From: an uncultured Bdellovibrionales bacterium
GTDB taxonomy: Bacteria > Bdellovibrionota > FAC87 > UBA2466
NCBI GenBank assembly: GCA_937903155.1
Contig: CALCZU010000060.1
Coordinates: 1-6,920 of the forward strand
Direction: 5' to 3'
DNA length: 6,920 bases
Shown: positions 1-4,346 of the stretch, piece by piece
How positions within the stretch are numbered: the first letter of the stretch is position 1
How the letters are laid out: each line of letters begins with the position of its first letter
Position numbers and translations under genes: made by a program
The notes under the pieces: model-generated
Told to the model about the DNA's origin: nothing
What the model saw: only the letters and a program-made list of their open reading frames with translations
The model's database searches: none

Positions 1-382
1 TGCGGGTGTATGGGATGGTGGACCAAAGTTTAATCTTGCTGAGCTTTGCGATTTGGCCGGAGGTGGCTCGGAGGAAGTTCTTAAAGCCTTCCTTTGTCTT
101 TGCTTTCACACACATATGGATGTGGTTGCCGCAAATAGCGACTTTGTAGAGCTTTACGTAGAATCTCTTCGCCTCTTTCTGAAGAACAGAGCGGATACTT
201 TGATTATTTCTCGTGAAGGAAGTGCTTCCTTTCGCATTATCTGAGCGAAATACAACATGCATCGCTCTCTTCACAGCAATCGGACGAGCTGTTTTTCTCT
301 TCCCCTTACTTAAATCCCCACCATGTTCTGTCGTTTCTCTTTTATTAAATTCTTCTAAAAGTTTTAACTGCTTCATACTCAT
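1..382 (-). CDS. Y1/HUH transposase, REP-associated (RAYT-like), 3' end cut by window edge
   Basis: The minus strand reads open from an ATG at 382 to the window edge, giving 127 residues. The central part has the Y1 transposase fold signature: a beta strand reading AMHVVFRS (residues 40-47), a helix ending in AKRFYVKLYKVAICGNHIHM, and the metal-binding HUH motif as H87-I88-H89, followed by the helix FKNFLRATSGQIAKL (100-114). This pattern is typical of IS200-like single-strand transposases of the stand-alone RAYT branch, which act on REP palindromes. A TAA stop lies two codons upstream of the ATG, and an AGAAG purine stretch precedes it by about 9 bases. The first 35 residues are basic and hydrophilic. 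The nucleophilic tyrosine is expected further downstream, so it is probably outside the window; whether the gene is intact cannot be told. REP-like palindromes lie on its 5' side, fitting a RAYT locus. Confidence 0.85.
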   Translation of the reverse strand, partial: MSMKQLKLLEEFNKRETTEHGGDLSKGKRKTARPIAVKRAMHVVFRSDNAKGSTSFTRNNQSIRSVLQKEAKRFYVKLYKVAICGNHIHMCVKAKTKEGFKNFLRATSGQIAKLSKIKLWSTIPYTR

Positions 383-630
383 AAATTAACTTCTAGAATG
401 AGTCTAATGAGACGACAAAGAGAAATCCGCAAGTGAACTTATGACTTGTCTCGTTTCCTCGCCGATAATTTAAGAGCTGGGTATTTGTGGCCTCTCTGAA
501 ACATCGGGGCAATGTCTTTTTGTCGATTCCGCACAGCAAAAACTTCGATGAATAAATTCGAAGAGAGAAAGTAGAATTGTTCTCTTCTTCAAAATTTACA
601 AATGAATCGTGAATCATTTCTCCGTACTTC
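383..630. other. Non-coding stretch between transposase gene and REP-like palindrome
   Basis: I find no supportable gene here. An open frame of 74 codons on the minus strand (393-617) has no family resemblance, no convincing ribosome binding site, and low-complexity F/S/N/R-rich composition. A small dyad, CTTCGA with TCGAAG around a 9-base loop, lies near 542-562 and is too short to assign a role. The segment acts as the upstream region of the transposase gene, but I see no confident promoter in it. Confidence 0.5.
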
Positions 631-665
631 GAGATTGCTTCGTCGCTTCGCTCCTCGCAACGACG
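631..665. repeat. REP-like palindromic element
   Basis: The segment runs GAGATTGCTTCGTCGC, then TTCGCTCCTCGCAACGACG. Its outer TTGC (635-638) and GCAA (657-660) can pair, and GCGAAGC on the opposite strand forms a small inner hairpin. From memory, closely similar sequences with a GCGAAGCGA core occur as scattered intergenic repeats in many bacterial genomes. It lies 250 bp upstream of a RAYT-type transposase gene, the usual setting for REP sequences. Pairing is imperfect, so the call rests on composition and context; copy number in the genome cannot be seen here. Confidence 0.55.
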
Positions 666-704
666 GGGATGGTTTCGGTTTCGTCGCTACAACAATTGAG
701 GGCG

Positions 705-872
705 TAAAAATTAGAAATTGTGGGATTACTTGTCCGGCGTAGCCGAAGGCGGAGACGGAAGCTGCGGCGGTCCTGGAATAGTAGATGGCAACGCTCTCAT
801 CCGCAGCGCCATGTCGACACGTCTCGAAGAAATCTCTCTAACGAGAGAGGATCCCACAATTTCTAATTTTTA
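705..872. mobile_element. 168-bp element with perfect 22-bp terminal inverted repeats (MITE-like or structured)
   Basis: Positions 705-726 and 851-872 are exact reverse complements over 22 bp; the left arm begins TAAAAATTAGAAATTG. Inside, GAGACG (752-757) pairs with CGTCTC (820-825) and GCTGCGG (761-767) with CCGCAGC (801-807), all nested. Exactly 25 bases separate the outer and second stems on each side. The right-hand 25 bases hold their own hairpin (833-850, CTCTCT with AGAGAG around AACG), and the left-hand ones hold a GTCCGGCG...GGCGGA segment resembling another common intergenic repeat. No protein is encoded. The TA at each outer end would fit TA target duplication by an IS630/Tc1-type transposase, which would make this a non-autonomous MITE. 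Alternatives are a REPIN-type element served by the nearby RAYT, or a structured leader RNA. The dyads are seen directly; the mobile nature is inferred. Confidence 0.6.
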
Positions 873-888
873 TGACCGACCTTCACTG

Positions 889-897
889 TGCTAGACT
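889..897 (+). promoter_or_regulatory. Candidate extended -10 promoter for cydAB
   Basis: TGCTAGACT carries a TGn extended -10 motif followed by the hexamer TAGACT (892-897), ending six bases before the cydA ATG. There is no good -35 hexamer at 16-18 bp spacing, where the sequence is the T-rich right end of the inverted-repeat element; extended -10 promoters can tolerate this. Transcription would start near 904, at or next to the start codon, giving a leaderless or nearly leaderless mRNA. That agrees with the absence of a purine-rich ribosome binding site before cydA. Predicted by eye only. Confidence 0.4.
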
Positions 898-903
898 CTC
901 CGC

Positions 904-2217
904 ATGGAAAATCTCCTCGCAGCGCGACTGCAAATGGCTCTCTCTCTGGGCTTTCATATTATTTTCGCTTCGATTGGAATTGCGATGCCGTTTTTGATGG
1001 CTACTTCTTATGCGTTTTTTTTGAAGCGGAGAGATCCTGATTATAAAATTTTGACTCACGCTTGGTCGAAAGGGGTTGCGATTTTTTTTGCGATTGGCGC
1101 CGTCTCGGGGACTGCGCTTTCTTTTGAACTCGGGCTTCTTTGGCCGGGGTTCATGAAGTACGCGGGTCCGATCATCGGAATGCCTTTTTCTTGGGAGGGA
1201 ACGGCTTTCTTTTTAGAAGCGATTGCGCTTGGGATTTTTCTTTACGGCTGGGGCAAAATTCCCGAACGGATTCATTGGTTATCGGGGCTTGCAGTTGGAA
1301 TCTCAGGCGTCGCTTCAGCGTATTTTGTCATTTGTGCAAATGCTTGGATGAATAGTCCTGCTGGATTCGAATGGAATCATGGACAGCCTTTAAATATTGA
1401 TCCCTGGGCCGCCATGTTTAATGATGCCTCCACAATTCAAGGCATTCATATGATTGCGGCCGCCTTTCAAGCAGTTGGATTCGCCGTCGCGGGAGTGCAT
1501 GCAGCGCTTTTTTTAAGAACACGTTACGCAATTCACTTTAAGGGATTGAAAATTGCGCTTTTCATTGGCGCGGTGGCGGCGATTGTCCAACCCCTGATTG
1601 GCCACTTCGCTGCACAAAGTGTCGCCGAGAGACAGCCGATGAAACTCGCGGCAATGGAATCTTTATTTAAGACTCAAAAGTCAGCACCGTTTGTGCTTGG
1701 AGGAATTCCTAGTAAAACAGATGAGAAGTTAGATTTTGCAATTGAAATTCCGGGACTGCTCAGTTGGCTTGCGTTCGGTGATACGGAAGCGGAAGTGAAA
1801 GGGCTCGATCAAATCCCCAGAGAAAACTGGCCACCTGTTGCTGTGACCCACTTCAGTTTTCAGATCATGATTTTATTGGGTTCTCTTTTGGCGGGCGTTG
1901 GGCTTTTTGCAATTCTCGCGATTTGGATGCGCATGGCACTTTTAGAATCAAAGTTTTTCTTGATTGTCCTTTGTCTCTGCATTCCTCTGGGTTTTATCGC
2001 ACTCGAGGCAGGATGGATTGTGACCGAGACGGGTCGGCAACCCTGGATCATTTACGGCATCCTCAAAACCAAAGACGCTCTGACGCCTCGACCGGGTATC
2101 GGAGTGACGTTTTTTATTTATTGTTTTCTTTACCTATTTTTGACTTTCATTGCGGGAGTTCTCCTATATCGACAAACCCAACTCTTACACTTTGAACTGA
2201 AGGGGAAAAAGGCATGA
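904..2217 (+). CDS. cydA: Cytochrome bd-type quinol oxidase subunit I (short Q-loop, CIO-like)
   Basis: This is the heme-bearing subunit of the membrane bd oxidase, which oxidises quinol and reduces O2 to water. The 437 residues form about nine membrane helices. Visible key residues, matched to E. coli CydA by motif, are H18 (heme d axial ligand), W97-E98-G99 and E105 (WEGTAFFLE, heme and proton path), H182 (heme b595 or b558 region, GIHMI), the Q-loop QPMKLAAME with K247 and E252 for quinol binding, M322 (heme b558 ligand in FSFQIM), E368 and the GRQPW signature at 377-381. Length and the lack of a C-terminal Q-loop insert place it with short-Q-loop/CIO-type enzymes. The residue two before M322 is Gln, where E. 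coli has Arg391. The start is supported because MENLLAARLQMALSLGFH aligns with the family N-terminus, although no ribosome binding site precedes it. It overlaps cydB by 4 bp. Very secure as a family call. Confidence 0.97.
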   Translation: MENLLAARLQMALSLGFHIIFASIGIAMPFLMATSYAFFLKRRDPDYKILTHAWSKGVAIFFAIGAVSGTALSFELGLLWPGFMKYAGPIIGMPFSWEGTAFFLEAIALGIFLYGWGKIPERIHWLSGLAVGISGVASAYFVICANAWMNSPAGFEWNHGQPLNIDPWAAMFNDASTIQGIHMIAAAFQAVGFAVAGVHAALFLRTRYAIHFKGLKIALFIGAVAAIVQPLIGHFAAQSVAERQPMKLAAMESLFKTQKSAPFVLGGIPSKTDEKLDFAIEIPGLLSWLAFGDTEAEVKGLDQIPRENWPPVAVTHFSFQIMILLGSLLAGVGLFAILAIWMRMALLESKFFLIVLCLCIPLGFIALEAGWIVTETGRQPWIIYGILKTKDALTPRPGIGVTFFIYCFLYLFLTFIAGVLLYRQTQLLHFELKGKKA

Positions 2218-3227
2218 ACCTTCTCGTTCTTTCATTGGGCTTTTTTCTTGCAGTCGCCCTTTTATTTTATGTCATTTTCGGAGGAGCCGATTTTGGAGCG
2301 GGAATTGTAGAAATTTTTCTTCCTAAGAAAGCTTCCGCAAAAAATATCGTCACGAAGGCGATGGCACCCGTGTGGGAAGCGAATCATGTATGGCTCATCC
2401 TCGCCGTTGTGATTCTTTTCATGGGGTTTCCGTCGGTTTATTTAGCAGTCACTTTGTATTTGCATTTGCCCGTTCTCTTCGTGCTGATCGGAATTGTCGC
2501 TCGAGGTTGCGCCTTTACCTTTCGCTACTATGACGTTTTGGCAGAGCACCCGGCCATTTATTCTCGTCTTTTTAATTTTTCGAGTGTTTGGACGGCATTT
2601 TTCTTGGGAACGATCGTAGGTGCCTGTACTTACGGGCAGATTGACCCGGCGGCCACTGGTTATTACGATCTCTACCTCAGGTCTTGGTTGAATCCTTTTT
2701 GCGCGTCAGTCGGCCTTTTCACGATTTGCCTTTTCTCTTTTATTGCCTCTGTATTTCTTTGTGGAGAAGCGAAAGAGAGAAGCGACAAGGATATTTTTTT
2801 AAAGCTCGCGAAAATCACTAATGCTGCGATGATTCTCTCCGGCAGCGTTGTTTTTATTTCAGCTAAGGTCCTAGGCCATTCATTTGGGAAAGAATTCTTC
2901 TCGAAGTCGCTCTGCTTAGTTTCGTTTCTAGCGGCCACTTTATTAGAAGGTCCTTTTTGGAAGAGTTTGAAAAATGAGAAAATCCTGGAAACCCGGATTT
3001 TTGGAGTGGCAATGATTAGTTTTGTTTTATTTGGCTGGTTCGGTTTGCAGTATCCGGTGCTTTTACAATATGCAGACGGGATGTCCGTTACGTTTCAAGA
3101 AGCCGCAGCGCCAGAAAGCGTACTCAAGGTCCTTTTAGGTTCACTCGTTTGCGGAGTCGCAATTATTTTTCCCGCACTCTTTTATCTCATGAAAATATTT
3201 AAAGCGCAGACATTTGAGGAGAAATGA
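2214..3227 (+). CDS. cydB: Cytochrome bd-type quinol oxidase subunit II
   Basis: Subunit II pairs with CydA in the inner membrane and supports heme binding and proton delivery. The 337 residues form about eight membrane helices, the usual family length. Conserved features are GGADFGAG with D26, APVWEANHVWLI (51-62), where E55 takes the position of E. coli Asp58, and the ARGCAFTFRYY motif with R97 and R104. The NHVW form rather than the E. coli NETW form again suggests a CIO/short-Q-loop branch. The ATG overlaps the cydA stop as ATGA, and AAGGGG (2200-2205) lies 8 bases ahead as a ribosome binding site inside cydA, so translation is probably coupled. No small CydX-like reading frame follows; a hairpin begins 4 bases after the stop codon. 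No cydDC transporter genes lie in the window, so assembly factors must be elsewhere. Confidence 0.96.
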   Translation: MNLLVLSLGFFLAVALLFYVIFGGADFGAGIVEIFLPKKASAKNIVTKAMAPVWEANHVWLILAVVILFMGFPSVYLAVTLYLHLPVLFVLIGIVARGCAFTFRYYDVLAEHPAIYSRLFNFSSVWTAFFLGTIVGACTYGQIDPAATGYYDLYLRSWLNPFCASVGLFTICLFSFIASVFLCGEAKERSDKDIFLKLAKITNAAMILSGSVVFISAKVLGHSFGKEFFSKSLCLVSFLAATLLEGPFWKSLKNEKILETRIFGVAMISFVLFGWFGLQYPVLLQYADGMSVTFQEAAAPESVLKVLLGSLVCGVAIIFPALFYLMKIFKAQTFEEK

Positions 3228-3230
3228 AAA

Positions 3231-3264
3231 GACGGCAGGAGTAAGATTACTCTGCCGTCCCTTT
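3231..3264. terminator. Hairpin between convergent genes, likely bidirectional terminator
   Basis: GACGGCA (3231-3237) pairs with TGCCGTC (3253-3259), and GAGTA (3239-3243) with TACTC (3248-3252), giving 12 base pairs with one bulged G and an AGAT loop. It starts 4 bases after the cydB stop and 19-20 bases beyond the stop of the convergent small gene. The trailing U-tract is short on both sides (CCCTTTCATT on plus, TTTTCATTT on minus), so efficiency may be modest. Position and stem strength support a shared terminator. Confidence 0.65.
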
Positions 3265-3278
3265 CATTCTCGAATCAA

Positions 3279-3449
3279 TTATTTATTGTCGCGAGAATGT
3301 TCAATTTTATCGCCGAGTCTTTCAATCGCATCGCCGACTTTTTTGAAGCCGCTATGTTCGATTTTGTCGCCGAGTTTTTCAACGGCATCTCCGACGCGCT
3401 TTGTGAGACTTGGTTTTTCTTCTGCATTTTTATTTGTATTTGTTTCCAT
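3279..3449 (-). CDS. Small 56-residue protein with duplicated 19-residue unit, unknown function
   Basis: I do not recognise a family. The product begins METNTNKNAEEKPSLTKR and continues with two near-identical units, VGDAVEKLGDKIEHS (19-33) and VGDAIERLGDKIEHS (38-52), spaced exactly 19 residues apart and joined by GFKK. It is charged, has no cysteine or membrane segment, and its Val/Ala/Leu/Ile spacing suggests two short amphipathic helices. AGGAG (3455-3459 on the complement) lies 5 bases before the ATG, a near-ideal ribosome binding site. Differences between the two DNA copies are mostly silent or conservative (V/I, K/R), which supports real coding on this strand; the overlapping plus-strand frame is a shadow. 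It stands alone, convergent with cydB and downstream of a terminator, with a possible promoter at 3489-3517. Possible roles such as membrane-surface or stress protein are guesses. Confidence 0.8.
   Translation of the reverse strand: METNTNKNAEEKPSLTKRVGDAVEKLGDKIEHSGFKKVGDAIERLGDKIEHSRDNK
3297..3395. repeat. Two 42-bp direct repeats inside the small gene
   Basis: Positions 3297-3338 and 3354-3395 match at 36 of 42 bases, offset by 57 bp (19 codons). They encode the repeated peptide unit of the small minus-strand protein and reflect an in-frame internal duplication. Confidence 0.9.
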
Positions 3450-3488
3450 AAGATCTCCTATGATTGAATTTACGTTTCCTGTTTTCTA

Positions 3489-3517
3489 GATAAAGCAAGA
3501 AGCGAACCAATTCACAA
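3489..3517 (-). promoter_or_regulatory. Candidate promoter of the small duplicated-unit gene
   Basis: On the minus strand TTGTGA (3512-3517) is followed after 17 bases by TTTATC (3489-3494), itself preceded by TGC, a TGn extended -10 feature. A start near 3482 would give a leader of about 33 bases containing the AGGAG site. The -10 match is only 3 of 6, so this is a weak prediction supported mainly by spacing and by the terminator upstream, which implies that the gene needs its own promoter. Confidence 0.3.
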
Positions 3518-3522
3518 GGTAG

Positions 3523-3562
3523 CGTGCAGAAGCTTCGCGAAGCGAGCACGACAGATTTTTTT
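3523..3562. repeat. REP-like palindrome followed by T-run
   Basis: The perfect 12-bp palindrome GCTTCGCGAAGC (3532-3543) is nested within CGTGC (3523-3527) and GCACG (3546-3550). It shares the GCGAAGCGA core with the palindrome near 640, in the opposite orientation. Seven T's follow at 3556-3562 on the plus strand, so it resembles a terminator on that strand, yet no plus-strand gene feeds into it. I favour a REP-like repeat; it lies just upstream of the small gene's candidate promoter. Confidence 0.5.
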
Positions 3563-3584
3563 GCGGATATTTTCCAGAGAAGGG

Positions 3585-3624
3585 AAAAAAATGCCTGTTG
3601 ATTTTATTCAACAGGCATTTTTTT
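3585..3624 (-). terminator. Strong intrinsic terminator of the repeat-protein gene
   Basis: ATGCCTGTTGA (3591-3601) pairs perfectly with TCAACAGGCAT (3608-3618) around a 6-base loop. It is flanked by seven A's (3585-3591) and seven T's (3618-3624), so the stem reaches 17 bp with a U-run on either strand. It starts 10 bases after the stop codon of the minus-strand gene ending at 3634, as expected of a Rho-independent terminator. Confidence 0.92.
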
Positions 3625-3633
3625 GAAACGAGA

Positions 3634-4230
3634 TTATCTTGTGCAGATGTGGAGCCAAGTTTGATCGTTGGTTCCTGTGCAAGTATTCAACCCCATCGCG
3701 CCAAAAACAATACTGTCGTAAGTTCCTGCGGGACAAGAAGCATATCCTGTCATTGGATTATTTTTTGTGCAGCCTAAGTTTGAAGATTGGTATGCGCCAC
3801 CCGATCCAGACTTGAGACACAAGTGTAACCATGTTTGGTCGTTTGCTCCGGTGCAAGTATTTGCTCCCATCGCTCCGTACACAATCGTGTCGTAAGTTCC
3901 TGCAGGACAAGAGGTGCTACCCGTAACCGGATTATTTTTATTACAACCCAGATTAGACGTTTGATAAGCGCCGCCAAAACCTGGGCGGGTACACACGTGC
4001 AACCATGATTGGTCATTCGCGCCATTGCAAGTATTCTGGCCCATGACTCCATATACAATTGAGTCAGAATAACCGGCAGGGCACGAAGCATATCCTGTGT
4101 ATGGATTATTTTGAGTGCATCCCAAATTGGAACGTTGGTACATTCCTCCGAAACTTCCAGGTGCCGCTTTTACATTTGTGAAGCTGCATAAAACTGCAGC
4201 GAAAAGAAATAGATTGATAGAATTTTTCAT
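3634..4230 (-). CDS. Secreted protein of three 58-residue cysteine-rich repeats, unknown function
   Basis: The 198-residue product starts with a signal peptide (MKNSINLFLFAAVLCSF, cleavage likely after the VKA at 20-22), so it is exported to the periplasm or outside. The rest is three tandem units starting at residues 28, 86 and 144, each with consensus GGxYQxSNLGC, NNPxTG, SCPAG, IVxGxMGxNTC and NDQxWLHxC. Each unit has four cysteines with spacing C-x11-C-x17-C-x11-C (38/50/68/80, 96/108/126/138, 154/166/184/196), which suggests two disulfides per unit. Units 2 and 3 are the most alike. The NPxTGxxSCPxG phrase recalls segments of secreted eukaryotic proteins, including some with MACPF domains, but I cannot confirm homology. 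The ATG at 4230 is chosen over an in-frame ATG at 4281 because the longer start lies within a leader hairpin and would bury the signal peptide; AAGGGG (4240-4245) lies 9 bases upstream. An adhesin, lectin or surface-binding role is only a guess. Confidence 0.85.
   Translation of the reverse strand: MKNSINLFLFAAVLCSFTNVKAAPGSFGGMYQRSNLGCTQNNPYTGYASCPAGYSDSIVYGVMGQNTCNGANDQSWLHVCTRPGFGGAYQTSNLGCNKNNPVTGSTSCPAGTYDTIVYGAMGANTCTGANDQTWLHLCLKSGSGGAYQSSNLGCTKNNPMTGYASCPAGTYDSIVFGAMGLNTCTGTNDQTWLHICTR
3637..4149 (-). repeat. Three tandem 174-bp coding repeats
   Basis: In-frame units at 3976-4149, 3802-3975 and 3637-3801 (the last ending at the stop codon) encode the 58-residue cysteine-rich modules. 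The exact 174-bp period and retained cysteine spacing indicate tandem duplication followed by divergence under selection for the fold. Confidence 0.9.
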
Positions 4231-4258
4231 TGATTTGAACCCCTTTTTTACTTCCTCG

Positions 4259-4283
4259 AATTGGAGGACCCATCCCTCCAATT
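4259..4283 (-). promoter_or_regulatory. 5' leader hairpin of the repeat-protein gene
   Basis: AATTGGAGG (4259-4267) and CCTCCAATT (4275-4283) form a perfect 9-bp stem with a 7-base loop. It lies 28 bases before the start codon and at the predicted 5' end of the transcript. Such 5' stem-loops can protect mRNA from decay, so it may raise the stability of this message. It also overlaps the alternative ATG at 4281, which argues against that start. Confidence 0.55.
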
Positions 4284-4290
4284 GCCTTCC

Positions 4291-4318
4291 AGTAAACCAG
4301 TTTCACTGATTCCGTCAA
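4291..4318 (-). promoter_or_regulatory. Candidate promoter of the secreted repeat-protein gene
   Basis: On the minus strand TTGACG (4313-4318) is a 5-of-6 match to the -35 box. After 16 bases it is followed by TTTACT (4291-4296), a 4-of-6 match to the -10 box with TGG just ahead as an extended -10. The start would be near 4284, at the leader hairpin. It lies in the 116-bp gap after hemW, where no terminator is visible, so read-through from hemW is also possible. Confidence 0.5.
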
Positions 4319-4346
4319 CAAGGGATGTCGCGATTTGTGGAAGATC

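Noticed and set aside
53..244. Plus-strand open frame of 63 codons
   Set aside because: It lies opposite the transposase coding strand, whose HUH motif and helices are clearly recognisable; no ribosome binding site or family match.
401..406. TAGACT on the minus strand as a -10 box for the transposase gene
   Set aside because: The start it predicts would fall at the ribosome binding site, and no -35 element lies at a suitable distance.
393..617. Minus-strand open frame of 74 codons as a possible small gene
   Set aside because: No recognisable domain, poor initiation region and atypical composition; best explained as chance in non-coding DNA.
3228..3278. A CydX/CydS-like small third subunit after cydB
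   Set aside because: A hairpin starts 4 bases after the cydB stop and no short hydrophobic frame is present.
3214..3489. Plus-strand 91-codon frame overlapping the cydB end
   Set aside because: Its Ser/Pro-rich repeats are the antisense reading of the duplicated minus-strand small gene, and it crosses the hairpin after cydB.
3637..4149. Tandem repeats as a CRISPR array
   Set aside because: Units are 174 bp, contiguous and in-frame coding, with no spacers.
4231..4281. Longer N-terminus of the secreted repeat protein from ATG 4281
   Set aside because: It would place 17 hydrophilic residues before the signal peptide, and its start codon lies in the leader hairpin and close to the predicted transcription start.
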